Shown: piece after piece, positions 21,101 to 31,433 of the stretch
Layout of the letters: each line of letters begins with the position of its first letter
How positions within the stretch are numbered: position 1 is the stretch's first letter
Origin: Streptococcus sp. HSISM1
Lineage (GTDB): Bacteria; Bacillota; Bacilli; Lactobacillales; Streptococcaceae
Direction of reading: 5' to 3'
Length of the DNA: 50,720 nt
Assembly (NCBI RefSeq): GCF_000448565.1
Contig: NZ_CM002128.1
Span: 209,482-260,201, forward strand
Notes under the pieces: model-generated
Database searches by the model: none
What the model was told of the DNA's origin: nothing
Seen by the model: only the letters and a program-made list of their open reading frames with translations
Translations under genes and position numbers: made by a program

Positions 21101-21181
21101 AATACGGTTGCACTGAAAGAAAAAATCTTTAAGAAATTGCTCCAACAAACAGATAGTTTTAAAACGTCTATCTTTAAATAA
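15152..21181 (+). CDS. cell-wall M26-family zinc metalloprotease (ZmpB/IgA1-protease type)
   Basis: A 2009-residue surface protease. It starts with a YSIRK-type signal (YSIRKLSVGVGPVAIGAFLLG, residues about 13-33). LPQTG follows at residues 100-104, flanked by two hydrophobic stretches, the unusual N-terminal sortase signal of streptococcal Zmp/IgA proteases. Next come a G5-like module (about 255-310), six 27-residue repeats (about 335-495), two more G5-like segments (to about 650) and a long stalk. The zinc site is HETTH at 1675-1679 with the third ligand Glu at 1699, the spacing found in pneumococcal ZmpB. The substrate cannot be told from the sequence; relatives cut IgA1, mucins or host proteases. 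AGGA lies about 10 nt before ATG 15152, after a 230-bp gap with no ORF. It is a single-gene transcript with its own terminator. Confidence 0.93.
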   Translation: MKKAKQTFEKMTKYSIRKLSVGVGPVAIGAFLLGGSLLGARPVQADQMTLPAHVHLGYVTEEELTAEEKAQVIHAIPEEYQNEDTFYLVYKKKEAIQSVLPQTGSQEVALFGLSLATASFAVLLLSKKHRKKVMGVLLIGAMGQSLLLPVEVAALQNQVLRAYNQDLAIASSKDLANGVIQIDGYDYIGYLRYPSVQKTSLREPKAMQETKPSVEGTIKTSTGIPQVEAQARVTPEVSPAFPQVEKPSLEVSTEPVPFETVKQADPTLPKGQTKVLTAGQNGERTLLTEVSVVDGQEVRRVVESKVTKEPVSQILAVGTKEDVQPSPQPTPVVTAKGTQEEGHVGEAPIQPENPAYTGVVEAKGTQEESHVGEAPVQPENPAYTGVVEAKGTQEEGHVGEAPVQPETPAYTGVVEAKGTQEEGYVGEAPVQPENPAYTGVVEAKGTQEEGHVGEAPVQPENPAYTGVVEAKGTQEEGHVGEAPVQPENPAYQVAEGTVTETETVILPYETEYVTDTNRYTDEESLLQKGEAGSQEIRHVYKTFNGEKIGEPLSTTTETVKAPVTEKISRGSKAIEGQTEDVSFEEIPFKTVTEQDATLLKGTERVSQAGKNGKKKITKVYKTIKGVKTTDAPTISEEVVEQAQDQIIQQGAKELDKPTLTLTQVDKEELKRSAKATYRLDKPDGVTIKSIQAVLKKGDQVVKTLTLSETDLAAALADLDYYKDYTLATTMVYDRGNGDEEEVLKEEPLRIDLKKVEIKNIKETSLISVDDQGLETDSSLLSETPSDVKPYYLKVTTHDNKITKLAVDKIEEVTVDGATLYKVTAKAPDLIQRTADNQFSEDYVHYIAKPKAHEGDVYYNFNELVKAMQANPTGTFKLGSNMNAANVQPAGKSYVTNAFKGILESTDGNTFAIHNITRPLFGNIEGGSVKNLLLENVNIDLPGTDRVAPIAGVIKNNATVENVKVTGSVVGNNDVAGIVNKIDGSGKVSNVAFIGKLHAAGNKGGYLAGVVGENWKGIVEKAYVDAEITGNKAKAAGLVYSSQNGGNNHTVGKEGVLRNSVAKGSIELKEAVQSGGLLGTNWALGTIEDNITMMKVKTGEMVFGHSDIDADDYFTYSRTKRNYSVEGVSEGKKSFNNSRKIPSISLAEAEQKIDAMGITADKFTSSKPIEDTLNHLVSKDDQYKAITAYDATRELAYRNIAKLQPFYNKEWIVDQGNKLAAASPLLTKEVLSVTAMKGNDFVTELADADHILIHYADKTKDIFSMTPKDSKVKQVKEYSVAELGEVVYTPNMVDKDRSDLISAIVEKLSPVELQSDPIYTHLGRTGPNKVNAIKNLYLEESFQEVKDNLTHFVKQLVENQDHQLNTDEAAKRALIKKIDDNKAAVLLGLSYLNRYYGVKFDDVHLKQLMLFKPDFYGKNVDVLDRLIEIGSKEDYIKGTRTHDAFREVVAKSTLSGNLNDFLKYNMELFTSDTDLNDWFIKATKDNVYIVEPKTTTPEFADKKHRAYEGLNNDVHGKMILPLLNLKDAHMFLISTYNTMAYSSFEKYGKNTEAERTAFKAEIDKVAKGQQNYLDFWSRLATDKVRNQLLKSNNMVPTPVLDNQNYKGISTDRYGHTDSGKDVAPIRELYGPTDRYHATDWRMGAVARIYGNPYKDDSVFFMVTDMISDFGVSAFTHETTHVNDRMVYLGGWRHREGTDIEAFAQGMLQTPSVSNPNGEYKALGLNMAYERPNDGNQWYNTNPNNLQSRDEIDRYMKGYNDTLMLLDYLEGEAVLDKHSKDLNNAWFKKVDKQYRGANTKNQFDKVRPLNDEEKAIALNTVDELITNNFMTNRGPGNGVYNPSDFGSAYVTVPMMTGIYGGNTSEGAPGAMSFKHNTFRIWGYYGYEKGFLGYASNKYKQESKQAGLATLGDDFVIQKISDGRFSTLEDWKKAYFNEVVTSAKNGIQAIDIDGKTYNSYEDLKRAFAEAVDKDKGTLSNGSVKFDNTVALKEKIFKKLLQQTDSFKTSIFK
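16154..16630 (+). repeat. six tandem 81-bp repeats inside the M26 protease gene
   Basis: The unit encodes EAKGTQEEGHVGEAPVQPEN plus PAYTGVV, 27 residues. Six copies run head to tail, the first and last slightly diverged. Copies differ by only a few residues (S/G, Y/H, T/N, I/V), so the array is young or kept uniform by recombination. It forms a Pro/Glu-rich spacer between the wall anchor and the catalytic part. Confidence 0.9.
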
Positions 21182-21188
21182 TTGAATT

Positions 21189-21219
21189 CTCTCATCTGCT
21201 GAGCAGGTGAGAGTTTTTT
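21189..21219 (+). terminator. terminator of the M26 protease gene
   Basis: CTCTCATCTG (21189-21198) pairs with CAGGTGAGAG (21204-21213) with one G-T pair, followed by six T residues. Confidence 0.85.
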
Positions 21220-21347
21220 AGAAGGAAAAATGAATAGAGGTGGACAAAGTGTCTAAAAATTAAAAGGAATCAATCGTAGATCGGAAAGATTATCATATTA
21301 AAAAAATAACGTAATTTAACAAAAACGCTTTCTTTTCTAGGAAATAT

Positions 21348-21376
21348 TTGACTATTATATCTTTTAGGAGTAAACT
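21348..21376 (+). promoter_or_regulatory. atp operon promoter
   Basis: TTGACT (21348-21353), a 17-bp spacer and TAAACT (21371-21376), about 34 bp before atpE. The element matches the position expected for the single operon promoter. The rest of the 228-bp gap shows no gene. Confidence 0.65.
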
Positions 21377-21409
21377 AAGGAGGTAAAATTTATAAAAGGA
21401 GAATTCATC

Positions 21410-21610
21410 ATGAATTTAACATTTTTAGGTCTTTGTTTAGCCTGCTTTGGTGTATCACTGGCAGAAGGTTTGATGATGAGCAGCCTATTGAAATCTGCGT
21501 CTCGTCAACCAGAAATTATTGGTCAATTGCGTAGCCTCTTGATTCTTGGTGTTGCCTTTGTCGAAGGTACTTTCTTCGTAACCTTGGTTATGGCCTTCAT
21601 TATCAAATAA
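21410..21610 (+). CDS. atpE: F1Fo ATP synthase subunit c
   Basis: Proteolipid that forms the proton-carrying ring of the membrane Fo sector. The 66-residue protein has two hydrophobic helices joined by a polar loop with the conserved R-Q-P (residues 32-34) and the ion-binding Glu52 in AFVEGTFF. This short form, with c first and a second, is the streptococcal arrangement. AAAGGAG lies 9 nt upstream of ATG 21410. Confidence 0.97.
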   Translation: MNLTFLGLCLACFGVSLAEGLMMSSLLKSASRQPEIIGQLRSLLILGVAFVEGTFFVTLVMAFIIK

Positions 21611-21643
21611 GCACTTCTATTTTAGAAAAGGAGGTGTCAAAAC

Positions 21644-22357
21644 TTGGAAGAAAGTATCACTCCAACGATAACTCTTGGACCTGTAACTTTTAATTTGACC
21701 CTACTTGCTATGACCTTGATTGCTGTTTTGGTGGTTTTTGGCTTTATTTATTGGGCCAGCCGTAAAATGACGATCCGACCAAAGGGCAAACAAAATGTGC
21801 TGGAATACGCATATGACTTTGTCGTAGGCTTCACCAAAGGAAATATTGGGGAACATTATATAAAGGACTATTCCTTGTTCTTGTTTGTTCTTTTCCTATT
21901 TCTTTTAGTGGCCAATAACATTGGATTGATGGCTAAAATCGAAACGACCAATGGTTACAATTTGTGGACATCACCAACCGCTAACCTGGGTTATGACTTT
22001 GCCTTTTCATTTTTGATCACCTTAATCGCCCATGTAGAAGGAATTCGCAGACGTGGTGTGAAGGAATATTTAAAGGCTTTTGTGACACCCGGATTTATGA
22101 CCCCCATGAATATTTTGGAAGAATTAACGAACTTTGCCTCCTTGGCACTTCGGATCTTCGGAAATATCTTTGCGGGTGAGGTACTAGCAAGCTTGCTTGT
22201 GACTTTGTCGCATCAAGCTGTTTATTGGTATCCATTTGCCTTTATTGGAAGCATGGCGTGGACAGCGTTTTCGATTTTCATTTCATGTATCCAAGCCTAT
22301 GTGTTTACCATGTTGTCATCAATTTATATTGGTAAGAAAATTAATGGTGAAGAGTAA
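21644..22357 (+). CDS. atpB: F1Fo ATP synthase subunit a
   Basis: Membrane stator subunit forming the two proton half-channels against the c ring. The 237-residue protein has five or six hydrophobic segments. The essential Arg lies in the conserved [17 protein letters not shown] segment near residue 170, with polar residues in the last helix ([18 protein letters not shown]). It starts at TTG 21644 behind a perfect AAAGGAGGTG; no ATG nearby gives a better start. Confidence 0.97.
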   Translation: MEESITPTITLGPVTFNLTLLAMTLIAVLVVFGFIYWASRKMTIRPKGKQNVLEYAYDFVVGFTKGNIGEHYIKDYSLFLFVLFLFLLVANNIGLMAKIETTNGYNLWTSPTANLGYDFAFSFLITLIAHVEGIRRRGVKEYLKAFVTPGFMTPMNILEELTNFASLALRIFGNIFAGEVLASLLVTLSHQAVYWYPFAFIGSMAWTAFSIFISCIQAYVFTMLSSIYIGKKINGEE

Positions 22358-22376
22358 GTAGAGGAGGAGTAGAAGA

Positions 22377-22871
22377 ATGCATGTATCAATGAGTGAAATT
22401 ATTGGTAACTTTATTCTCATTGCTGGTTCCTTCCTATTATTAATCTTTTTAATAAAGAAATTTGCATGGAACAATATCAATGGAATTTTAGAAGCGCGTG
22501 CCAAAAAGATTACAGATGATATTGATGGAGCAGAATCAGCTCGTCAAAAAGCTGAGGAACTAGCAAGTAAACGTGAAGAAGAGTTGGCAGGTAGCCGCAA
22601 AGAAGCTGCGTCTATTGTCGAAAATGCAAAGGAAACTGCAGAAAAGAATAAATCTCAGATCCTTTCAGAAGCCGCTCAAGAAGCAGTACGTTTGAAAGAA
22701 AAAGCGCAACAAGAAATTGCGCATAACAAAGAAGAAGCATTGAACAGTATCAAAGGTGATGTGGCAGATCTCACTGTCAATCTTGCCAGCAAATTGTTGA
22801 GCCAACAGCTGGATGCTGAAGGTCAACGCCAACTGATCGATCGCTATCTTGATGAATTAGGAGAAGCCTAA
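22377..22871 (+). CDS. atpF: F1Fo ATP synthase subunit b
   Basis: Peripheral stalk subunit. The 164-residue protein has one N-terminal membrane helix (residues about 10-28, [18 protein letters not shown]), then a long charged Ala/Glu/Lys-rich coiled coil, as in all b subunits. AGGAGGAG lies 8-15 nt before ATG 22377. Its last base overlaps the atpH start (TAATG). Confidence 0.97.
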   Translation: MHVSMSEIIGNFILIAGSFLLLIFLIKKFAWNNINGILEARAKKITDDIDGAESARQKAEELASKREEELAGSRKEAASIVENAKETAEKNKSQILSEAAQEAVRLKEKAQQEIAHNKEEALNSIKGDVADLTVNLASKLLSQQLDAEGQRQLIDRYLDELGEA

Positions 22872-23407
22872 TGGACAAAAAGCAACTGATGGTGATTGAG
22901 AAATATACCCAGCCTTTTGTTCAATTGGTCTTTGAAAAAGGAGAACAAGACCTAGTCTTTGAAAAATTGACTCAAATCAAGGGTATTTTTGAAGAGACTG
23001 GACTTGCTAACTTCTTAGCTCATATCGGTGTAGAGGATGAAGAGAAAGCAAAAAGTCTCAGACTTTTTCAACCCTCGGATTCACAATTACTCGACCATTT
23101 GATTGAAGTGGTTATTCTCAATCATCGTGAAGCCTTATTTTATGACATTGTAACGATTTGTTTGGATCAGATTCAACTGTTGAGCAACGCTTTTGTCGTC
23201 ACTGTTACGACGGTTGCTGGTTTGGATCCTGGTCAAGAGCAAAAGCTAATCCCCATTATCGAAAGAAAATTTGGGATTCAAGTTCGCTCGATCCAACAAA
23301 AGATCGATCCAGATTTAATTGGTGGCTTTGTCGTGACAGCCAATCATAAAACGTTGGATACCAGTCTCAAACACCAATTGCAAGTTATAAAATCTAAATT
23401 GAAATAG
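22871..23407 (+). CDS. atpH: F1Fo ATP synthase subunit delta
   Basis: Links the peripheral stalk to the F1 head. The 178 residues have the OSCP/delta fold, helical N-terminal half, and the conserved C-terminal DPDLIGGFVVTANHKTLDTSLKHQL segment, whose GGF motif marks the family. ATG 22871 overlaps the atpF stop by one base, so translation is probably coupled. Confidence 0.96.
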   Translation: MDKKQLMVIEKYTQPFVQLVFEKGEQDLVFEKLTQIKGIFEETGLANFLAHIGVEDEEKAKSLRLFQPSDSQLLDHLIEVVILNHREALFYDIVTICLDQIQLLSNAFVVTVTTVAGLDPGQEQKLIPIIERKFGIQVRSIQQKIDPDLIGGFVVTANHKTLDTSLKHQLQVIKSKLK

Positions 23408-23419
23408 AAAGTGGTGTGA

Positions 23420-24928
<1,509 letters not shown>

Positions 24929-24943
24929 AAATAGGAGTGGAAG

Positions 24944-25825
24944 ATGGCAGTTTCATTAAATGATATAAAAAATAAAATTGCATCCACTAAAAATACTAGT
25001 CAAATTACCAATGCCATGCAGATGGTGTCTGCTGCTAAACTCGGAAAATCTGAGCAAGCAGCCAAGGATTTTCAGGTTTATGCCGCTAAGGTACGTAAGT
25101 TACTAACAGACTTGCTCCATGGACATGAAACAGAAAATGCTAAGTCCCATCCCATGTTGGTGAGTCGGCCGGTAAAAAAGACAGCTTATATCGTGATTAC
25201 ATCCGATCGTGGTTTGGTCGGAGGCTACAATGCCTCCATCCTTAAAACCATGATGGAAATGAAGGCAGAATACCATCCAACTGGAGATGACTTTGAAGTG
25301 ATCTGTATTGGAAGTGTCGGGGCGGATTTCTTCCGTGCCCGTGGGATTCAGCCGGTTTATGAATTGCGTGGTTTGCCTGATCAACCTAGCTTTAAGGAAG
25401 TTCGTACGATCATTTCGAAAACAGTCCAAATGTATCAGGAAGGCTTGTTTGATGAGTTGTACGTCTGTTACAACCATCACGTCAACAGTTTGACTAGTCA
25501 AATGCGGGTAGAACAGATGCTTCCGATTATTGATTTGGACCCCAATGAAGCAGATGAGGATTATGTATTGAATCTAGAATTGGAATCTAGTCGAGATGCC
25601 ATTTTGGATCAATTGCTCCCTCAATTTGCTGAAAGCATGATCTATGGTGCCATTATTGATGCTAAAACAGCTGAAAATGCTGCGGGGATGATGGCCATGC
25701 AAACTGCAACAGACAATGCCAAGAAAGTCATTGATGAATTAACGATTCAATACAACCGTGCTCGTCAAGCAGCGATTACACAAGAAATTACTGAAATCGT
25801 TGCTGGTGCTAGCGCCCTTGAATAG
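24944..25825 (+). CDS. atpG: F1Fo ATP synthase subunit gamma
   Basis: Central rotating shaft of F1. The 293 residues begin with the conserved helix [30 protein letters not shown] and end in the paired C-terminal helix with [16 protein letters not shown]. The Rossmann-like middle domain is present ([15 protein letters not shown]). AGGAG lies about 8 nt before ATG 24944. An 85-nt gap follows before atpD. Confidence 0.97.
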   Translation: MAVSLNDIKNKIASTKNTSQITNAMQMVSAAKLGKSEQAAKDFQVYAAKVRKLLTDLLHGHETENAKSHPMLVSRPVKKTAYIVITSDRGLVGGYNASILKTMMEMKAEYHPTGDDFEVICIGSVGADFFRARGIQPVYELRGLPDQPSFKEVRTIISKTVQMYQEGLFDELYVCYNHHVNSLTSQMRVEQMLPIIDLDPNEADEDYVLNLELESSRDAILDQLLPQFAESMIYGAIIDAKTAENAAGMMAMQTATDNAKKVIDELTIQYNRARQAAITQEITEIVAGASALE

Positions 25826-25856
25826 TTGTCGGATACAATTTTATATACAAAAACAG

Positions 25857-25885
25857 ATGCTCGAAAAAGAACTTTTGAGCAGTAG
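25857..25885 (+). other. hairpin in the atpG-atpD gap
   Basis: TGCTCGAAAA and TTTTGAGCA around 25858-25881 can pair with one bulge. There is no T tract, so it is more likely an mRNA processing or stability element than a terminator. The rest of the 85-bp gap has no ORF. Confidence 0.4.
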
Positions 25886-25901
25886 AAATTACTTAGAATA
25901 G

Positions 25902-27317
<1,416 letters not shown>

Positions 27318-27330
27318 GAAGAGGTGAAAG

Positions 27331-27750
27331 ATGAGTCAAATGAACGTCCAAATCGTTACACCGGATGGACTGGTTTATGATCATCATGCCGCATTTGTAT
27401 CTGTCAAGACAATTGATGGTGAATTAGGGATTTTACCTCATCATATCAATACCATTGCGGTTTTGGCTGTAGACCAAGTAAAGGTTCGTCGTGTCGACGA
27501 TGACAAACATATTGATTGGATTGCAGTCAATGGGGGGATTATCGAAGTAGCTGATAATGTCATTACCATTGTTGCCGATTCTGCCGAACGTGCTCGAGAT
27601 ATCGACATTAGTCGTGCAGAACGTGCCAAACTGCGAGCTGAAAAAGCGATTGAAGAAGCCAAAGATCAGCATTCGGTTGATATGGAACGTCGTGCTAAAA
27701 TTGCTCTTCAACGCGCCATTAACCGGATTAATGTCGGAAATCGTTTATAA
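27331..27750 (+). CDS. atpC: F1Fo ATP synthase subunit epsilon
   Basis: Regulatory subunit at the foot of the rotor. The 139 residues have an N-terminal beta sandwich ([33 protein letters not shown]) and a C-terminal two-helix arm rich in Arg/Ala/Glu. GAGGTGA lies 4-10 nt before ATG 27331. It is the last gene of the atp operon. Confidence 0.96.
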   Translation: MSQMNVQIVTPDGLVYDHHAAFVSVKTIDGELGILPHHINTIAVLAVDQVKVRRVDDDKHIDWIAVNGGIIEVADNVITIVADSAERARDIDISRAERAKLRAEKAIEEAKDQHSVDMERRAKIALQRAINRINVGNRL

Positions 27751-27757
27751 GATATTC

Positions 27758-27792
27758 AAATAAGGTGGAGGTTTTGTCCTCACCTTATTTTT
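27758..27792 (+). terminator. atp operon terminator
   Basis: AAATAAGGTGGAGG (27758-27771) pairs with CCTCACCTTATTT (27778-27790) with a single bulge, followed by T residues. Confidence 0.85.
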
Positions 27793-27831
27793 GTTGGGAG
27801 AGAATCAAAAGAAGAAAGTACGGACCAAATA

Positions 27832-27840
27832 TGGTATAAT
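27832..27840 (+). promoter_or_regulatory. extended -10 promoter abutting the DUF1146 gene
   Basis: TGG-TATAAT ends at 27840 and the ATG begins at 27847, so the expected start point coincides with the start codon. No convincing -35 element is seen. Confidence 0.7.
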
Positions 27841-27846
27841 AGCTGT

Positions 27847-28077
27847 ATGATTCAAATGATTTTTAATCTTTCAAGCCATCTATTGTTTATCTTTTTTGCC
27901 TATTACCTATTGATGAACCTAGTTCAATGGGAAAAGTTTTTAAAAGTAAGTGCTGAAAATGCAGTTAAAATCCGTTTTTTGATCTTGATGATCAGTGTTG
28001 GAATAGGCTATCTAGCCAGCTCATTTTTTATCAGTGTTTATGAGATGAGTCGGCAGATTTTTATTGGCCAATTCTAG
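27847..28077 (+). CDS. DUF1146 family small membrane protein
   Basis: A 76-residue protein with two hydrophobic helices (residues about 5-26 and 41-62) and a polar middle, matching the DUF1146/YwzB family commonly found between the atp operon and murA in Firmicutes. The function is not known. The ATG follows a strong extended -10 element by only 6 nt and has no Shine-Dalgarno sequence, so the mRNA may be leaderless. A second Met three codons later has no binding site either. Confidence 0.85.
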   Translation: MIQMIFNLSSHLLFIFFAYYLLMNLVQWEKFLKVSAENAVKIRFLILMISVGIGYLASSFFISVYEMSRQIFIGQF

Positions 28078-28096
28078 CCACATTTTATAAAAAATA

Positions 28097-28105
28097 TGGT
28101 ATGAT
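28097..28105 (+). promoter_or_regulatory. murA promoter (extended -10)
   Basis: TGG-TATGAT at 28097-28105, about 38 bp before murA, resembles the element in front of the preceding gene. The -35 is weak. Confidence 0.55.
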
Positions 28106-28143
28106 AGAAAGCGTGACTTTAAGAAATTGGAGAACAATCCCGT

Positions 28144-29427
28144 ATGGAAAAAATAATCGTTAATGGTGGTCATAATCGACTGGTTGGAACCGTCAAAATC
28201 GAAGGAGCTAAAAATGCTGTCCTTCCTCTTCTTGCTGCAACAGTTCTAGCAAGCGAGGGCGTGACAACCTTGAAAAATGTGCCTGTTTTATCAGATGTCT
28301 TTACAATGAACAATGTTGTTCGTGGGTTGAATGCACAAGTGACCTTCAATGAAGAAGAAAATACAGTTGTCGTAGATGCACGAGAGAAATTGTCTGAAGA
28401 AGCGCCTTATAAATATGTGAGCAAGATGCGGGCTTCTATCGTTGTCTTGGGTCCTGTCTTGGCACGCAATGGCCATGCCAAAGTTTCCATGCCTGGAGGC
28501 TGTACGATCGGGAGTCGTCCGATTGACCTTCATCTCAAAGGTCTGGAAGCTATGGGCGCTGAAATTACCCAAACAGCCGGCTATATTGAAGCAAAAGCAG
28601 ATCGTCTCAAGGGTGCACACATCTATATGGACTTCCCATCAGTAGGTGCGACACAAAATATTATGATGGCCGCAACCTTGGCAGATGGAGTCACTGTGAT
28701 TGAAAATGCAGCTCGAGAACCTGAAATTGTTGACCTAGCTCTCTTGCTGAATAAAATGGGAGCTAATGTCAAGGGGGCAGGAACTGAGACCTTGACCATT
28801 GTTGGTGTGGAGAGCTTGCATGGTGCAAACCACAATGTTGTGCAAGACCGCATCGAAGCTGGAACCTTTATGATTGGGGCAGCCATGACTGGTGGAGATG
28901 TCTTGATCGAAGATGCCATTTGGGAACACAACCGTCCGCTTCTATCTAAGATGCAGGAGATGGGTGTAACGGTAACCGAAGAAGAAAATGGAATTCGGAT
29001 TCAATCGGATATCAGTAAGCTCCGTCCAGTGACGGTTAAAACCCTTCCCTATCCAGGATTCCCAACCGATATGCAGGCTCAATTCACAGCCTTGATGGCC
29101 ATGGCTAAAGGTGAGTCTACCATGATTGAAACGGTTTTTGAGAATCGCTTCCAGCATTTGGAAGAAATGCGTCGGATGGGCGTTCACTCAGACATTATGC
29201 GGGATACAGCTCGTATCGTTGGAGGGGAAAGCTTCCAAGGTGCAGAGGTCATGTCGACAGATTTACGAGCAAGTGCAACCTTGGTCTTGATGGGCTTGGT
29301 AGCAGAAGGAGAGACGAAAGTCAGCAAATTAAGTCACTTAGATCGTGGTTATTATCAATTCCATGAGAAATTAGTGGCACTAGGTGCAGACGTGAAACGT
29401 GTAGAGGAAGAAGACGATGAAAACTAA
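28144..29427 (+). CDS. murA: UDP-N-acetylglucosamine 1-carboxyvinyltransferase
   Basis: Transfers enolpyruvate from PEP to UDP-GlcNAc, the first committed step of peptidoglycan synthesis and the fosfomycin target. The 427 residues form the EPSP-synthase-like fold, with [15 protein letters not shown] at 20-34 (Lys22/Asn23) and the active-site Cys120 in [32 protein letters not shown] lies near the C-terminus. GGAG lies about 10 nt before ATG 28144. Streptococci usually have two MurA paralogues; only this one is in the window. Its 3' end overlaps epuA by 11 bp. Confidence 0.97.
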   Translation: MEKIIVNGGHNRLVGTVKIEGAKNAVLPLLAATVLASEGVTTLKNVPVLSDVFTMNNVVRGLNAQVTFNEEENTVVVDAREKLSEEAPYKYVSKMRASIVVLGPVLARNGHAKVSMPGGCTIGSRPIDLHLKGLEAMGAEITQTAGYIEAKADRLKGAHIYMDFPSVGATQNIMMAATLADGVTVIENAAREPEIVDLALLLNKMGANVKGAGTETLTIVGVESLHGANHNVVQDRIEAGTFMIGAAMTGGDVLIEDAIWEHNRPLLSKMQEMGVTVTEEENGIRIQSDISKLRPVTVKTLPYPGFPTDMQAQFTALMAMAKGESTMIETVFENRFQHLEEMRRMGVHSDIMRDTARIVGGESFQGAEVMSTDLRASATLVLMGLVAEGETKVSKLSHLDRGYYQFHEKLVALGADVKRVEEEDDEN

Positions 29428-29604
29428 TCTTCGCTATGTTGGAAAACAGCTAGGAATTGTCCTCCTGTTGGCTGTGATTGGAATCATCATTTTTGCAGTT
29501 GGTTTGGTCATTGGTTATGGAGTGATTGGAGATGGAAAAATCCATGGTCCATTCTCTCTCCGGACACTTGGTCAGAGATCATTGGAAAACTAACAGGCAA
29601 ATAA
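29417..29604 (+). pseudogene. epuA: EpuA (DUF1146-neighbour small membrane protein), frameshifted as read
   Basis: A short protein with one membrane helix (residues about 10-38, IVLLLAVIGIIIFAVGLVIG), encoded directly after murA as in other streptococci, where epuA lies between murA and the nuclease gene endA. As read, the frame gives 58 aa and stops at 29593 with an unusual C-terminus. Adding one A to the A5 run at 29536-29540 gives 62 aa ending GDGKNPWSILSPDTWSEIIGKLTGK, the form I recall for the family. The protein is annotated in some genomes as an RNA polymerase beta-associated subunit, but its role is unclear. The start overlaps the murA 3' end. Confidence 0.8.
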
Positions 29605-29631
29605 GCTTTTAACTAAAATTGAGTAAAAAGG

Positions 29632-29676
29632 AGAGCAGCGAATCGAGTCAGTGACCATCTAGCGCTGCTCTTTTTT
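29632..29676 (+). terminator. terminator between epuA and endA
   Basis: GAGCAGCG (29633-29640) pairs with CGCTGCTC (29663-29670) and is followed by six T residues. The T tract runs straight into the GGAG binding site of endA. Confidence 0.75.
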
Positions 29677-29686
29677 GGAGAGAGGC

Positions 29687-30526
29687 ATGACAAAACAAGT
29701 ATTAACGAAACGAACCAAACAAACCCTAGCAGGTTTTGTGGTGGCAACGGCCCTAGCTATCGGGGGCTATTATTTTAATCAACCGACGGTAAAAGAAGCG
29801 ACGGATCAGGTTGTTTCGGTGGTGACTAGTAGCCAACAAGAAACACCTAGTAAAGAGTTAGCTAGCTCTGTACTAACGAAATCGGCTCGTTCACAATTGG
29901 GAAATGACTTGGAATGGAATGGTGCTGGAGCCTTTGTAGTTAAGGGGAATCGCACAGATCTGGATGCCAGTGTGGCTAGTCAACCCTATGCAGATAACAA
30001 GACAAAAGAAGTGAATGGAAAGACCGTACCGACGGTTGCGAACGCTATTATGACCAAGGCGACTCGCCAGTATAGAGATCGGGAGGCAACAGGAAGTGGT
30101 CTAACCGATTGGAAACCAGCAGGTTGGCACCAGGTCCACAATCTGTCCGGTGAGTATGACCATGCTGTGGATCGGGGCCATCTATTGGGCTACGCCTTGA
30201 TCGGCAATCTCAAAGGTTTTGATGCTTCGACGAGCAATCCCAAAAATATCGCTGTGCAAACGGCTTGGTCCAATCAAGCCAATGATCCTCATTCCACTGG
30301 TCAAAACTACTACGAGACCCTGGTTCGAAAAGCACTGGATAAGAACAAGAGGATTCGCTATCGAGTAACCTTGATCTACAACCAACCAGAAGATTTGATT
30401 CCATTAGGTTCTCAGATCGAAGCTAAATCGAGTGATGGAACCCTTGAGTTCAATGTCTTTGTTCCCAATGTTCAAAGTGGGATTAGCCTGGATTACCAGA
30501 CAGGAAAAGTAACCGTTCATCAATAA
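29687..30526 (+). CDS. endA: membrane-anchored DNA/RNA non-specific endonuclease (EndA type)
   Basis: Surface nuclease of the beta-beta-alpha-metal family. In pneumococcus the orthologue degrades one strand during DNA uptake and also degrades neutrophil DNA. The protein has an N-terminal uncleaved membrane helix ([18 protein letters not shown], residues about 12-29), then the nuclease domain with the catalytic DRGH motif in [14 protein letters not shown] near residue 160 and the metal-binding Asn in the following [14 protein letters not shown] segment. I place the start at ATG 29687 (279 aa), behind GGAGAGAGG. A TTG four codons earlier is in frame but overlaps the binding site. Confidence 0.95.
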   Translation: MTKQVLTKRTKQTLAGFVVATALAIGGYYFNQPTVKEATDQVVSVVTSSQQETPSKELASSVLTKSARSQLGNDLEWNGAGAFVVKGNRTDLDASVASQPYADNKTKEVNGKTVPTVANAIMTKATRQYRDREATGSGLTDWKPAGWHQVHNLSGEYDHAVDRGHLLGYALIGNLKGFDASTSNPKNIAVQTAWSNQANDPHSTGQNYYETLVRKALDKNKRIRYRVTLIYNQPEDLIPLGSQIEAKSSDGTLEFNVFVPNVQSGISLDYQTGKVTVHQ

Positions 30527-30543
30527 GCTGGAAAGCGCAGTTA

Positions 30544-30576
30544 TTTAAGTTATTTTTAAGAATGGGGTGTTACAAT
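30544..30576 (+). promoter_or_regulatory. CiaR direct repeat and promoter of the matrixin-like gene
   Basis: TTTAAG (30544-30549), 5 nt, TTTAAG (30555-30560), 10 nt, then TACAAT (30571-30576) preceded by TGT. The two perfect hexamers with 5-nt spacing are the CiaR site, and a 10-nt gap to the -10 is the layout of CiaR-activated streptococcal promoters. The predicted start is near 30583. Confidence 0.85.
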
Positions 30577-30607
30577 TGCATACCTTCTTTAAGAGAAAGG
30601 AGAATGT

Positions 30608-31330
30608 ATGAGAACCATTTTTCGATTTTTCAGAGGAATCCTTCGCATGGCTTGGAGTCTTTTTTGGGGATTTTTCTGGACCATTGCCATCAGTTTTCTC
30701 GTTCTAGTGGGGATCATCTATTTTACAGATTCTCCTAGTTCTGGTATGGATGGATTTGGACGAGCTGCCCAAAAGGTTGTCTATCAAGTCGGCAATTTAT
30801 TTGGAGATCAAGGCTTTGCATCGCGCTTTGGGATGGCACCTAGCTCACAGACTACGCAGACAGACAATCACGAGCATAGCGGTGCTCGCTGGGAGAAAGC
30901 GGAGGCCACGGTCTACCTGGATCCCAATATCAGTCAAACTTTTGTAAAAGCTTATCGGGATGCTATTGAGGCTTGGAACCAAACAGGCGCCTTTACCTTC
31001 AAGTTGGTTACAAATGAAAAAGAGGCTAATGTGGTCTTGACGGAAATGGATAACGCATCGGTTTCTGCCGCAGGAGAGACTGCCTCTCAGACTAACCTTT
31101 TAACCAACCGGTTCACCCACATCACAGTGCGTCTCAATCGCCATTATCTTTTAAATTATGTCTATAACTATAGTTATGATCGGATTGTCAATACAGCTGA
31201 GCATGAGCTAGGCCATGCCATTGGGCTGGACCACACTGATGGAGAATCGGTCATGCAACCAGCTGGCTCCTTCTACAGTATTCAGGATACAGATGTGGAA
31301 GCAGTCCGACAATTATACAAGGAAGAATAA
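30608..31330 (+). CDS. membrane-anchored matrixin-like zinc metalloprotease
   Basis: A 240-residue protein with an N-terminal membrane helix (residues about 15-40, LFWGFFWTIAISFLVLVGIIYF) and an extracellular metzincin domain. The zinc motif HELGHAIGLDH near residue 200 carries the three His ligands and the catalytic Glu, and the Met-turn follows in ESVMQP. The domain is small and lacks an obvious cysteine-switch prodomain. AGAAAGGAGA lies about 3-10 nt upstream of ATG 30608. It stands behind a perfect CiaR site, so the CiaRH envelope-stress system probably controls it. Its substrate is unknown. Confidence 0.9.
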   Translation: MRTIFRFFRGILRMAWSLFWGFFWTIAISFLVLVGIIYFTDSPSSGMDGFGRAAQKVVYQVGNLFGDQGFASRFGMAPSSQTTQTDNHEHSGARWEKAEATVYLDPNISQTFVKAYRDAIEAWNQTGAFTFKLVTNEKEANVVLTEMDNASVSAAGETASQTNLLTNRFTHITVRLNRHYLLNYVYNYSYDRIVNTAEHELGHAIGLDHTDGESVMQPAGSFYSIQDTDVEAVRQLYKEE

Positions 31331-31353
31331 GTTTTAAAATACTTTCGAAAGTT

Positions 31354-31382
31354 CTGAGCCTCAAGGGGCTCAGGATTTTTTT
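31354..31382 (+). terminator. terminator of the matrixin-like gene
   Basis: CTGAGCC (31354-31360) pairs with GGCTCAG (31367-31373), followed by a T run to 31382. Confidence 0.85.
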
Positions 31383-31398
31383 GATGGCTCGTCTTTCC

Positions 31399-31427
31399 TT
31401 GTTTAATCTGAAAAAAGATAGTAAAAT
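31399..31427 (+). promoter_or_regulatory. promoter abutting the ABC-F gene
   Basis: TTGTTT (31399-31404), a 17-bp spacer and TAAAAT (31422-31427). The ATG at 31434 falls at the predicted start point. Confidence 0.65.
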
Positions 31428-31433
31428 AGGAAC

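Noticed and set aside
21320-21333. cre-like sequence upstream of atpE (shares ACGCTTTC with the glg cre)
   Set aside because: Three mismatches at fixed positions of the cre pattern, so it was not called.
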